Source: Streptomyces wuyuanensis (GTDB lineage Bacteria; Actinomycetota; Actinomycetes; Streptomycetales; Streptomycetaceae). Taken from it: 64,000 nucleotides of DNA. The stretch spans positions 248,001 through 312,000 of the forward strand of contig NZ_FNHI01000006.1 of the NCBI RefSeq assembly GCF_900103455.1, given 5' to 3'. Shown piece after piece: positions 23,161 to 31,708 of this stretch. A program made the position numbers and the translations under genes. Numbering within the stretch: the first letter of the stretch is position 1; each line of letters opens with the position of its first letter. The notes under the pieces are model-generated. The model was not told the origin of the DNA. It searched no databases and saw only the letters and a list, made by a program, of their open reading frames with translations.

Positions 23161-24102
23161 TCAGTCCCGCGCGACCAGCGTGAGCAGCGTCGCCTCCGGC
23201 GGGCAGGCGAAGCGGACCGGGGTGTAGCGGTTGGTGCCGCAGCCGGCCGAGACGTGGAGGTAGGAGACGAGACCGTCGGACTCGTGGGTGGAGAGGCCCT
23301 TCACCCGGTCGGTGTCGATGTCGCAGTTGGTGACCAGCGCACCGTAGAAGGGGATGCACAGCTGGCCGCCGTGGGTGTGGCCCGCCAGGATCAGCGGGTA
23401 GCCCTCCGTGGTGAAGGCGTCCAGGGAGCGCAGATAAGGGGCATGGACGACGGCCATCGAGAAGTCGGCCGTCTTGTCCGGGCCGCCGGCGACCTTCTCG
23501 TAGCGGTCCCGCTTGATGTGGGGGTCGTCGAGCCCGGTGAAGGCGAGTTCGAGGCCGCCGTCGAGCTTCAGGCGGCCGCGCGCGTTGTTCAGGCCGAGCC
23601 AGCCCGCCGCGTCGAAGGCGTCCCGGAGGCCCTCCCACGGGTTGTGCACGACGCCCACCGCCGGGGCGTTGCCGTTGAGCCCGTGGCGGCCCTGGGCCTT
23701 CTCGAACAGGTAGCGGGCCGGGTTGCGAAGCTTCGGGCCGTAGTAGTCGTTCGAGCCGAAGACGTACACGCCGGGGTACTCCATGAGCGGCCCGAGGGCG
23801 TCGAGCACCTCGGGCACGCCGTTGGGGTCCGACAGGTTGTCGCCGGTGTTGACGACGAGGTCGGGGCGCAGCCCGGCCAGGGACTGCAGCCAGGCGCGCT
23901 TCTTGCGCTGTCCGCACACCATGTGGATGTCGGACACCTGCAGTACGCGCAGGGGCCGCATTCCTCTCGGCAGGACCGGGACGGTCACCCGCCGGAGCCG
24001 GAAGGAGCGGGCTTCGAACCCGGCCGCGTAGGCGATGCCGACTGCTCCGAGAGCCGTGACACCGGCACCGATTTTGAGGGGGAGGCCGTAGCGTGCGCGC
24101 AT
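23161..24102 (-). CDS. membrane-anchored metallophosphoesterase
   Basis: Calcineurin-like phosphoesterase of 313 residues. An N-terminal membrane anchor (LKIGAGVTALGAVGIAYAAG, residues 8-28) precedes the metal-site motifs: VSDIHM (D-x-H), NTGDNLSD (GDxxxD), FGSNDYY in place of the usual GNHD, and LAGHTHGGQL (GHxH). YkuE-type family members hydrolyse lipid-linked or other phosphoesters at the membrane. The ATG at 24102 has no strong ribosome site. The start lies 118 bases inside the preceding glycosyltransferase gene, so the two are likely co-transcribed. The change of GNHD to GSND affects a metal ligand and may be a family variant. Confidence 0.88.
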   Translation of the reverse strand: MRARYGLPLKIGAGVTALGAVGIAYAAGFEARSFRLRRVTVPVLPRGMRPLRVLQVSDIHMVCGQRKKRAWLQSLAGLRPDLVVNTGDNLSDPNGVPEVLDALGPLMEYPGVYVFGSNDYYGPKLRNPARYLFEKAQGRHGLNGNAPAVGVVHNPWEGLRDAFDAAGWLGLNNARGRLKLDGGLELAFTGLDDPHIKRDRYEKVAGGPDKTADFSMAVVHAPYLRSLDAFTTEGYPLILAGHTHGGQLCIPFYGALVTNCDIDTDRVKGLSTHESDGLVSYLHVSAGCGTNRYTPVRFACPPEATLLTLVARD

Positions 24103-25337
24103 GCGCCCATCGTCGCAGACGGTCCGCTCTCCGCATACGGCCCGTCCCCGTCCGTGCCCGACCGCCCGAGCGGCAGGAGCAGGAGCAGGAGCAGCGCTAT
24201 CCACACATAGGCGTTGGCACCCATGAATCCGGGCACACCGCCGTCGTTCCAGCGCCACAGCCAGACCATGCTGCTGCACAGGACGGCGTAGCTCACCAGG
24301 GCCCAGGTCAGCAACCGGCGGCGGCGCTCCCCGCCCGGCGCGGCCAGCAGTCCCTTGTCCGCGAGCACGGCGAGGGCCGGGATCAGCCAGACCAGATGGT
24401 GCACCCAGGTGACCGGGCTCACCAGGCAGGCCGCGATTCCCGTCAGGGCGAAGCCCGCGAGTTCGTCACCCGCGGCGACGGCCTGCCGCGCCCGCCGGGC
24501 CCACAGCCACATCAGGAGGAGTACGCCGGCGGCCCACACCGCGCGGCTGGGCTCGGCGAACGGCTCGGTGAGCCGGGCCAGCATGCCCTGCCAGGACTGG
24601 TTCGAGACGAAGGAGAGCGAACCGACCCGCTCGGTGTTCCACATCGCCTCGGTCCAGAACGTGCGCGATGCCGTCGGCGCCGCCCAGGCCGCGAGCAGGG
24701 TCGCGGCGCTCGCGGTGCCGATGGCGACCCCGGCCGCCCGCCACCGCCGGGTGACCAGCAGATAGCAGATGAAGATCGCCGGGGTGAGCTTGATCGCGGC
24801 GGCGAGCCCGATGCCGACGCCGGCCAGCCGGCCGAGGGACGGGAAGCGCTCGCGCCAGGCCGTCAGCAGCAGGCAGTCGGCGAGGACCAGCGCCAGCAGG
24901 AGCAGATTGACCTGGCCGAAGCTCACGGTGTCGCGGACCGGCTCCAGCAGGGCGAACATGCAGGCCGCCACGGCGTACGCGAACCATCTGTGCCGGCTCT
25001 CCCGCCGGATCGTCGCATCGAGGCAGACGTAGAGGATCACGGCGGCGGCCGCGACGTTCATCAGCTGGCTTATGGCCAGGGCGCTGTGCCAGCCGACCAG
25101 GGTCATCGGCAGCATGCAGAGCGCCGCGAACGGCGGATACGTGAAGCCGTAGCGGGTTCCGGGCCTGAGGTAGTCGTAGATCGGGTGGCCGCCCATCCAG
25201 TGCTCGACCGCCCCGTAGTAGACGTGCAGGTCGAACCAGTGCCGGTGGAACGGCACGGTCGCGAGGAAGAAGACCACCACCGCTGACATGCCGAGGGACA
25301 CCAGGACACGGCCCCGCGTGGTCACGGGGATCCTCAC
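23985..25337 (-). CDS. GT87-family polyprenol-phosphate mannosyltransferase-like protein
   Basis: Integral membrane protein of 450 residues with about ten predicted helices. It carries the family-typical first loop FHRHWFDLHVYYGAVEHW, the GT-C acidic region YGFTYPPFAALCMLP and the later AAIKLTPAIFICYLLV and SPVTWVHHLVWLIP. GT87 enzymes add mannose or arabinose from polyprenol phosphate donors to cell-envelope glycolipids. The GTG start at 25337 is firm: GGGGAG lies six bases upstream, and the codon overlaps the preceding stop as GTGA. The C-terminal 60 residues are low-complexity and overlap the phosphoesterase gene. Confidence 0.85.
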   Translation of the reverse strand: MRIPVTTRGRVLVSLGMSAVVVFFLATVPFHRHWFDLHVYYGAVEHWMGGHPIYDYLRPGTRYGFTYPPFAALCMLPMTLVGWHSALAISQLMNVAAAAVILYVCLDATIRRESRHRWFAYAVAACMFALLEPVRDTVSFGQVNLLLLALVLADCLLLTAWRERFPSLGRLAGVGIGLAAAIKLTPAIFICYLLVTRRWRAAGVAIGTASAATLLAAWAAPTASRTFWTEAMWNTERVGSLSFVSNQSWQGMLARLTEPFAEPSRAVWAAGVLLLMWLWARRARQAVAAGDELAGFALTGIAACLVSPVTWVHHLVWLIPALAVLADKGLLAAPGGERRRRLLTWALVSYAVLCSSMVWLWRWNDGGVPGFMGANAYVWIALLLLLLLPLGRSGTDGDGPYAESGPSATMGACAHATASPSKSVPVSRLSEQSASPTRPGSKPAPSGSGG

Positions 25338-26068
25338 GCTGTGCTCCCCAGCGGACGGTGCGGGTCCCCCGTCGGGCGGTCGCTCTGCGGAGGGGGATCC
25401 ATGGGACGGGGAGCCGCCGGAGGGAGTGCCTCCGGACGGAGAGCCCTGTCTGCCGCTCGTGCCGCCACCCTGTATGCGCACCACAGCGCCAGTACCCCCA
25501 GTGTGCTTCCGCCAACTGCGATCAACAGCTGATTATGGTCGGGCGCGAACCTGCTCGGCATCACCACAAGAGCGAGAAGTCCGCTCAGCAGGGCCGCCGT
25601 GCGCACCGGACGCACCGAACCCCTGGGCGCAGTGGCCGCGATCAGGAACACGCCCCACAAGACGTACCACGGGCGGATCGCCGGGCCCAGGACGGCCACC
25701 GCACCCAGGCTGAGCCCCACGGCGTACACGGGCCTGTGCAGGTGGTGGCGCTTCCAGAACACCAGGACGGCGAGGGCGGCGGCCGCGAGTCCCGCCAAGT
25801 GCCAGGCCGGTACGGCGAATTCCGCGAGCCCGCTGCCCACACCCCGCAGCCCGGCCCCGGTCAGGCGCCCGAGCGTCGACGTCAGCGGCCAGTTGCCCGG
25901 TGAGGCCGGGGTGTCGAGGGCGGTGGTCCAGCCGTAGCCGGTGCCGGCCAGGGCCGTGGCCGCGACGGTGGTGGCGGCCGCCGCGCCGCCCGCCGCCAGT
26001 GCCGCCGACCCCGTCAGCCCCAGCAGCCGGCAGCGGCGGATGTCGACGGCGACGCGGAGGACCGGCAT
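25334..26068 (-). CDS. shortened MptB-like alpha-1,6-mannosyltransferase (possible internal deletion)
   Basis: A 244-residue membrane protein. The C-terminal two thirds matches the end of MptA/MptB-type GT-C mannosyltransferases (GTGYGWTTALDTPASPGNWP, VAVLGPAIRPWYVLWGVFLI, ALVVMPSRFAPDHNQ). The first 25 residues (VDIRRCRLLGLTGSAALAAG) look like the N-terminus of the same family. Intact members have about 450-550 residues and a catalytic aspartate region between these parts, which is missing. An in-frame TGA lies five codons before the ATG. Translational coupling to the GT87 gene (GTGA) is kept. It may be inactive or a pseudogene. A real short homologue is the alternative. Confidence 0.65.
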   Translation of the reverse strand: MPVLRVAVDIRRCRLLGLTGSAALAAGGAAAATTVAATALAGTGYGWTTALDTPASPGNWPLTSTLGRLTGAGLRGVGSGLAEFAVPAWHLAGLAAAALAVLVFWKRHHLHRPVYAVGLSLGAVAVLGPAIRPWYVLWGVFLIAATAPRGSVRPVRTAALLSGLLALVVMPSRFAPDHNQLLIAVGGSTLGVLALWCAYRVAARAADRALRPEALPPAAPRPMDPPPQSDRPTGDPHRPLGSTA

Positions 26069-26292
26069 GCGCGCAGGCTGTCAACGACCGGTGGCCGCGG
26101 GCCGACGCGGGCGCCACCCGGAGACGGCCACGACGTGTCCGGCGCCTTACGGGCGGAGGGCGGGGCCGCGGCTGCGGGGAAGGGGACCGCGGGTCGCGAC
26201 TCCGACGCGGCTTCCGTGCGGGGCGGCCGGCCCGGCGCGCGCCCGGCGAAATGCGCGGGCGCATCACGGCGCACGCCTGCCACAATCGATGC

Positions 26293-26757
26293 ATGACCAC
26301 GCTCAAGTCCAAGCTGCAGGAAGACCTCACCGAGGCGATCAGGGCGCGCGACGAACTGCGCTCCTCGACGCTCCGGCTGACCCTCTCCGCGATCACCAAG
26401 GAGGAGGTCGCGGGCAAGGAGGCGCGTGAGCTCTCCGACGACGACGTCCAGAAGGTGATCGCCAAGGAGGCGAAGAAGCGCCGCGAGGCGGCCGAGGCCT
26501 TCGCCCAGGGCGGTCGCGCCGAGCAGGCGGACCGGGAGAAGGCGGAGGGCGAGATCCTCGACGCCTACCTCCCCAAGCAGCTTACGGACGACGAGTTGCA
26601 CGGCATCGTGGCCCAGGCCGTCGAGGAGGCCAGGGCCGCGGGCGCCGAAGGCCCCCGGGCGATGGGCGCGGTCATGAAGATCGTCAACCCGAAGGTGGCC
26701 GGCCGTGCCGAGGGCGGTCGCGTGGCCGCTGCGGTCAAGAAGCTCCTCGCCGGCTGA
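26293..26757 (+). CDS. YqeY-like GatB/YqeY-domain protein
   Basis: A 154-residue protein covering the whole YqeY domain: KLQEDLTEAIRARDELRSST, LRLTLSAITKEEVAGKEARE, then ILDAYLPKQLTDDELHGIVA and AMGAVMKIVNPKVAGRAEGG. The domain is shared with the tRNA-binding tail of GatB, and the stand-alone form is thought to bind tRNA or act in aminoacyl-tRNA metabolism. It is transcribed divergently from the mannosyltransferase genes and convergently with the PBP gene, sharing a strong bidirectional terminator with the latter. Confidence 0.93.
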   Translation: MTTLKSKLQEDLTEAIRARDELRSSTLRLTLSAITKEEVAGKEARELSDDDVQKVIAKEAKKRREAAEAFAQGGRAEQADREKAEGEILDAYLPKQLTDDELHGIVAQAVEEARAAGAEGPRAMGAVMKIVNPKVAGRAEGGRVAAAVKKLLAG

Positions 26758-26804
26758 GTCCTCCGGCCGGCGCGCGACGCACGATCTGCGCTCGCGACAG
26801 TACG

Positions 26805-26843
26805 GCGAAGGGTCCCGGTGCCATCCGCACCGGGACCCTTCGC
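26805..26843. terminator. bidirectional terminator between yqeY-like and PBP genes
   Basis: A perfect 16-base stem (GCGAAGGGTCCCGGTG, CACCGGGACCCTTCGC) with a seven-base loop, between the convergent genes ending at 26757 and 26927. Confidence 0.85.
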
Positions 26844-26926
26844 GTTACTGCTTCACACCCGTGGCGCCGGGCCGCTCCCGGGTCCGTCGGACTCGGGCGG
26901 CCGCTCCCGCGGTCGGCGCGACGGGG

Positions 26927-29176
26927 TCACCCCCGGTTCCGGCCTCCGTCCCCGCCGCCGTCCTGGCCGCGGGTGACGTTGCCGCCGATGAAGTCCGGCG
27001 GGAGCGAGATGCCGGGGAACGGGTCCCGGCCGCCGTTCTTGCCCGGCTTGTCGTCGTTGCCGCGGTCGTCGTCCGGACGCCCCTCGTCCTCGTCGCCGCC
27101 TTCCGGCTTCGACGTGTCGGGCACGTGGACGGTGTTGAAGTCCGGGGCCTCCTTGCCCTCCAGGGCCCCGGCCATCGCGTCCTTCCAGATCGGGCCGGGG
27201 ACCTGACCGCCGAAGACCTTGTCGTGGTAGCGGCCGCCGATGCGGATGTTCACCATCTTGACCTTCTGGGTGGCGCTGCCGACCCAGACCGCACCGGACA
27301 GGTTCGGGGTGTAGCCCACGAACCACGCGTTCCTGCGCTCGTCCGTCGTACCCGTCTTGCCCGCGTTGTCACGGTTCGTCAGGCCGGCCTCCTGGCCGGT
27401 ACCGGAGTCGACCACACCGCGCAGCAGCGTGTTGATGGTGTCCGCGGTGCGCTCCGACATCACCTTGCCGCACTCGGTCTGCGGCACCCTGAGGCTCTTG
27501 CCGTCGGCGGTCGTGATCGACTCGATCGCGGTCGGCGTGCAGTGCGTGCCGCGGTTCGCGAACGTCGCGTACGCGTTGGCCATCGTCAGCGGCGAGATAC
27601 CGGTCGAGCCGAGGGTCAGCGGCGCGGGGCTGGCCGGAAGCTTCTCCCCGTTGCCCTGCACCACGCCCAGGCGGTCGGTCATCTCCACGACGGGGCAGAG
27701 GCCGATGTCTCCTATCATCTGCACGAAGTACGTGTTGACGGAGAGCTCCATCGCCTCGCGGAGCGCGTAGGGCCCGACTTCCTTCTCGTTCTCGTTCTCC
27801 ACCGTGTCGCCGCCGCGGTTGCGCCAGGGGCGGTCGGAGCAGCTCGCGATCGAGTCCGGGTAGGGCATCTTGTACGGCGCCGGGTACGCCTGCGTCGGCG
27901 GCCGGCCCTGCTCCAGCGCGGCCGCGGCCACGAACGGCTTGAAGGTCGAACCCACCGGGAAGCCGTAGTTGGAGCCGCCCATCTTGGCGTCGACCGAGTA
28001 GTTGATCTGCGTCTCGTTCTCGCCGAAGCCGTACGGCTTGGACTGGCCCATCGCGATGATCCGGCCCGTCCCGGGCTCGACCATCGTGACCGCCGCAGCG
28101 ACCTTGTCGTCCTGGTAGACGTGGTCCTTCAGCGACTCCTGGGCGGACTTCTGCGCCTGCGGGTCCAGGGTCGTACGGATCGTCAGGCCGCCCTGGTTCC
28201 AGACCTTGGCCCGCTCCTCGCGGGTCTTGCCGAAGACCCGGTCCGTCAGGAAGACCTCGCGCACGTAGTCGCAGAAGAAGCCCGCGCCGGCGACGGCCGT
28301 GATGCAGCCGTTCTTGGGCTTGCTGACCTTCAGCGTGATCGGCGTCTCCTTGGCCTTGTCGGCCTCGGACTGGGAGATGTCGCCGACGTCGGCCATCCGC
28401 TGCAGCACGGTGTTGCGCCGCTTGGTCGCCTCCTCGCCGTCGTTGACGGGGTCGTAGCGGCTGGGCGACTGGACGATGCCGGCGAGCAGCGCGGCCTCCT
28501 CCAGTTTCAGGTCCTTCGCCGACTTCGAGAAGTAGCGCTTGGACGCCGCCTCGATGCCGTAGGCCTGCTGGCCGAAGAAGGTGATGTTGAGGTAGTTCTC
28601 GAGGATCTTCTTCTTCCCCAGCTCCTCCTCGACCTGGATCGCGTACTTGAGCTCGCGGACCTTGCGGCCGATGGTCTGCTGGGTGGCCTGGGCGACCTTG
28701 TCCGGGTCGTCGCCGGCCTCCTCGACGAAGACGTTCTTCACGTACTGCTGGGTGAGGGTCGAGGCGCCCTGGGCGACGCCGCCCTCCTGCGCGTTGCGGT
28801 TGACCGCGCGCAGCACGCCCTTGAGGTCGATCGCACCGTGCTCGTAGAAGCGCGCGTCCTCGATCGCGACGATCGCCTTCTGCATGTACGGCGAGACGTC
28901 CTTCAGCGGCACGACCGTACGGTCACGCGAGTAGACGGTGGCGATCTGCCCGCCGTCGGCGTCCAGGATGGTCGTGCGCTGACTCAGCGGCGGGGTCTTG
29001 AGGTTGGCGGGGATCTCGTCGAACCCCTCGACCGTGCCCTTGGCGGCCAGCCCCAGCGCGCCGGCGGCCGGCAGGGCGAGGCCCGCCAGCACGGCTCCCG
29101 CGAGCACACTGACACCGAGGAACTTGGCGGCCTGCTGGGTCCCGGTCAGACCACCGCCCGATCGCTTCTTCGACAT
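26927..29176 (-). CDS. class A penicillin-binding protein (transglycosylase/transpeptidase)
   Basis: Bifunctional peptidoglycan synthase of 749 residues. A short cytoplasmic end and a membrane anchor (VSVLAGAVLAGLALPAAG, about 20-40) precede the GT51 glycosyltransferase domain (AIVAIEDARFYEHGAIDLKG, GASTLTQQYVKN, KILENYLNITFFG). The transpeptidase domain has S410 in GSTFKP, the SxN motif SVN near 485 and K607 in KTGTTDE. A Pro/Gly/Asp-rich tail ends it. It stands next to wblA as in other streptomycetes. The upstream gap to wblA (29177-29536) must hold divergent promoters for both. Confidence 0.95.
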   Translation of the reverse strand: MSKKRSGGGLTGTQQAAKFLGVSVLAGAVLAGLALPAAGALGLAAKGTVEGFDEIPANLKTPPLSQRTTILDADGGQIATVYSRDRTVVPLKDVSPYMQKAIVAIEDARFYEHGAIDLKGVLRAVNRNAQEGGVAQGASTLTQQYVKNVFVEEAGDDPDKVAQATQQTIGRKVRELKYAIQVEEELGKKKILENYLNITFFGQQAYGIEAASKRYFSKSAKDLKLEEAALLAGIVQSPSRYDPVNDGEEATKRRNTVLQRMADVGDISQSEADKAKETPITLKVSKPKNGCITAVAGAGFFCDYVREVFLTDRVFGKTREERAKVWNQGGLTIRTTLDPQAQKSAQESLKDHVYQDDKVAAAVTMVEPGTGRIIAMGQSKPYGFGENETQINYSVDAKMGGSNYGFPVGSTFKPFVAAAALEQGRPPTQAYPAPYKMPYPDSIASCSDRPWRNRGGDTVENENEKEVGPYALREAMELSVNTYFVQMIGDIGLCPVVEMTDRLGVVQGNGEKLPASPAPLTLGSTGISPLTMANAYATFANRGTHCTPTAIESITTADGKSLRVPQTECGKVMSERTADTINTLLRGVVDSGTGQEAGLTNRDNAGKTGTTDERRNAWFVGYTPNLSGAVWVGSATQKVKMVNIRIGGRYHDKVFGGQVPGPIWKDAMAGALEGKEAPDFNTVHVPDTSKPEGGDEDEGRPDDDRGNDDKPGKNGGRDPFPGISLPPDFIGGNVTRGQDGGGDGGRNRG

Positions 29177-29472
29177 AGGGGCAGCCTACGTTCTCATTCT
29201 CCGGACACGCGTATATGCCTTGGCCTAAGCTGCTCCCAACTGTCACAGCAGTGCGGTTGTGTATCAAGACCCGCGCAATCCCCGAGCCGCTCCGCGGCGA
29301 CATCCTTCCCGCGGTCGTCCCCCTTGCCTGGATGATTTGCCGGATTTATTACGTATGCCCTCAGCTCACTCCCCCGGGTGATCTGCCGCTTACGCATAGT
29401 CCGTTCGGACCATTCAAGATTGGGCCCGAAGGGGGTGTTGCGCTGTGCCCACCTTCCGTAACGTCCTCAACT

Positions 29473-29496
29473 GGCAGCGGTGAATATGCCGCTGCC
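29473..29496 (+). promoter_or_regulatory. hairpin in the wblA 5' leader
   Basis: GGCAGCGG, loop TGAATATG, CCGCTGCC: an eight-base stem 40 bases before the wblA ATG. It overlaps an alternative upstream GTG start at 29480 and so could affect translation if the shorter form is correct. Confidence 0.4.
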
Positions 29497-29536
29497 GCCG
29501 TGGGGGAGCCTCGATTCGGGAGAGGACGGCGCCGGC

Positions 29537-29881
29537 ATGGGCTGGGTAACCGACTGGAGTGCGCAGGCAGCTTGCCGCACTACCGATCCGGATGAACTGT
29601 TCGTACAAGGAGCGGCGCAGAACAGGGCCAAGGCGGTGTGCACCGGATGCCCGGTGCGGACGGAGTGCCTGGCCGACGCGCTCGACAACCGCGTCGAGTT
29701 CGGTGTGTGGGGTGGCATGACCGAGAGGGAGCGGCGCGCGTTGCTGCGCCGGCGTCCCACCGTCACCTCCTGGCGTCGCCTGCTGGAGACCGCGCGTACG
29801 GAATACGAGCGGAGCGCGGGCATTTTGCCCGTGGGCCTCGAGGACGACGAGACATACGAGACGTTCGCGGCAGTGGGCTGA
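29537..29881 (+). CDS. wblA: WhiB-like regulator WblA
   Basis: A 114-residue iron-sulfur WhiB-family regulator. Cluster ligands are C13, C35, C38 and C44 (C-x21-C-x2-C-x5-C). The turn FGVWGGMTERERRALLRRR and a basic helix that contacts DNA or sigma factor follow. The remainder (WRRLLETARTEYERSAGIL) is the WblA-specific tail. WblA is a known pleiotropic regulator that promotes aerial hyphae maturation and represses antibiotic synthesis in S. coelicolor. The ATG at 29537 gives the usual length; a GTG at 29480 in frame would add 19 residues. Context (PBP on one side, ArsA pair on the other) is the conserved wblA neighbourhood. Confidence 0.95.
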   Translation: MGWVTDWSAQAACRTTDPDELFVQGAAQNRAKAVCTGCPVRTECLADALDNRVEFGVWGGMTERERRALLRRRPTVTSWRRLLETARTEYERSAGILPVGLEDDETYETFAAVG

Positions 29882-30399
29882 GCCGGCGCCCGGTCGGGGC
29901 GCGTCGCGTCGCAGCCCTGTGCAGGGCAGAGCCCGGCCATGGGCCGTCGGCCTCGTTCGCTGGGCCTCGTGGGCCCGGTGGTCCGTGTCGTGTGGGCCGT
30001 GCCGCGGTGTCAGGTCGGTCCGAAGGGCTGACGGCGGCCGTGCGGCCGCGGAACGGCGGTCGCGCGCCGGGACGGACAGCGCCCCGCGACGGTTCCGGGC
30101 GGCCTCGTGCGTGTCGCTTCCGTCCCCGATGGCCGTTGCGGTCCGTGTGGGTGTCGAGCGTGCCGTACGGGGTGACCTCGGCGCATGGGGCGGCCCTGCT
30201 CCGTGCCCAGGCCGGGGCGGTGCCGTACGTGGCCTTCGAGCACCCCGCACCAAAGTGAGCCATCACACAGCCGACGCCGCCGGTGTCGGCTGGAGCAGCG
30301 GGGTGCCCGCGGCCGCCCGGGTGCGGCCGCCAGACTGCGCAGCCAGGCCGCGTCGTGCTGCCGCACGGCCGAGCGACGGCACGGCCAAGCGGCCGTCCG
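29882..30399. other. 518-base gap between wblA and the ArsA pair
   Basis: Convergent intergenic region with very high G+C. Open frames here overlap in all directions and show no motif, ribosome site or family-like composition. No clear terminator hairpin was recognised. Confidence 0.5.
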
Positions 30400-31695
30400 T
30401 TACTCGGCTCCGGCCGGGAGGCCACCGCTTGCGAGCTTGTCGCCGATGGCCCGAAGGCCGGCGAGGTCGTGCACATCGCCGGGCAGAGCGGCCACTTCGG
30501 CCACGGCCACTTCGGGGTGGAGTGCGGTGAACCGGTCGCGTGTGCGCTGCTCGCGCGACAGCACCTGCATCCGTTCGGCGTGCAGTCGCAGCAGACCGGC
30601 GGTCAGTTGTGAGGTCGGGGGTGCCGAGGGCTGGTGGGACTCGGACTCTGAATCCGGCTCCACGGCGGAAGGGGTGGGAGAGGACCCCGTGGAGCCACGC
30701 CCAGCAGCCTTCCCGGCCTCCTGATCCACAATGCGGCCCTCGTCAAGATTTTCCGCGGCGGCGAGCGCCCGCTCGGCCGACAGCCGGGCGGCACCACTGC
30801 CGTGGACACGGTTGAGCACCAGCCCGGCCAGCGGCATCTCCTCCGCCGCCAGGCGCTCCACGAAGTACGCCGCCTCGCGCAGCGCGTCCCGCTCGGGGGC
30901 GGCGACCACCAGGAACGCCGTTCCGGGCGCCTGCAGCAGCCGGTACGTGGCATCGGCGCGCGTGCGGAACCCGCCGAACATCGTGTCCATCGCGGCCACG
31001 AAGGTCTGCACGTCACGCAGCAGCTGACCGCCCAGCAGCTTCCCGAGCGTCCCGGTCATCATCGACATGCCGACGTTCAGGAACTTCATCCCCGCCCGGC
31101 CGCCCATCTTCGCGGGAGCCATCAGCAGCCGGATGAACTTGCCGTCCAGGAAGGACCCGAGCCGCTTCGGAGCGTCCAGGAAGTCCAGCGCCGACCGCGA
31201 CGGGGGGGTGTCCACCACGATCAGGTCCCACTCGTCGCGCGCCCGCAGCTGCCCCAGCTTCTCCATCGCCATGTACTCCTGCGTGCCCGCGAAGCCGGCC
31301 GACAGGGACTGGTAGAAGGGGTTCTCCAGGATGGCGCGGGCCCGGGACGGATCCGCGTGCGCCTCGACGATCTCGTCGAACGTGCGCTTCATGTCGAGCA
31401 TCATGGCGTGCAACTCGCCGTCGCCGTCGATGCCGTCCACCCGGCGCGGGGTGTTGTCCAGCAGGTCGATGCCCATCGACTGGGCCAGCCGGCGTGCGGG
31501 GTCGATGGTGAGCACGACCGCCCGGCGGCCGCGCTCCGCCGCCCGTACCCCGAGGGCGGCGGCGGTCGTCGTCTTGCCCACGCCGCCGGCGCCGCAGCAC
31601 ACGATGATGCGGATCCCCGGGTCGTCGAGCAGGGGATCGATATCGAGGAGCGGCGCTTCCTGCAGGGCGCTGCCATGCGTCATCGACGACGTCAT
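30400..31695 (-). CDS. ArsA/GET3-like ATPase, second of a pair
   Basis: Soluble P-loop ATPase of 431 residues. The deviant Walker A is IVCCGAGGVGKTTTAAALG (residues about 29-47). The switch regions are VVLTIDPARRLAQSMGIDLL and DLIVVDTPPSRSALDFLDAP, and a Met-rich stretch (FLNVGMSMMTGTLGKLLGG) follows. A Ser/Pro-rich linker at about 335-370 separates the C-terminal helix pair. The start at 31695 has GGAG at good spacing, 13 bases after the upstream ArsA stop; ATGs at 31719 and 31731 would overlap that gene. The two ATPases form an operon and probably a heterodimer. Role unproven; neighbourhood with wblA is conserved. Confidence 0.88.
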   Translation of the reverse strand: MTSSMTHGSALQEAPLLDIDPLLDDPGIRIIVCCGAGGVGKTTTAAALGVRAAERGRRAVVLTIDPARRLAQSMGIDLLDNTPRRVDGIDGDGELHAMMLDMKRTFDEIVEAHADPSRARAILENPFYQSLSAGFAGTQEYMAMEKLGQLRARDEWDLIVVDTPPSRSALDFLDAPKRLGSFLDGKFIRLLMAPAKMGGRAGMKFLNVGMSMMTGTLGKLLGGQLLRDVQTFVAAMDTMFGGFRTRADATYRLLQAPGTAFLVVAAPERDALREAAYFVERLAAEEMPLAGLVLNRVHGSGAARLSAERALAAAENLDEGRIVDQEAGKAAGRGSTGSSPTPSAVEPDSESESHQPSAPPTSQLTAGLLRLHAERMQVLSREQRTRDRFTALHPEVAVAEVAALPGDVHDLAGLRAIGDKLASGGLPAGAE

Positions 31696-31708
31696 CCGTT
31701 CACTCCGG

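Noticed and set aside
25338..25484. Longer N-terminus for the GT87 protein (GTG at 25484)
   Set aside because: It would overlap the preceding gene by 151 bases with a low-complexity leader. The GTG at 25337 has a GGGGAG site and a GTGA overlap.
26705..29335. 876-codon plus-strand frame opposite the PBP
   Set aside because: Antisense to a gene with all PBP motifs; composition (Arg/Val/Asp/Leu runs) is that of a shadow frame.
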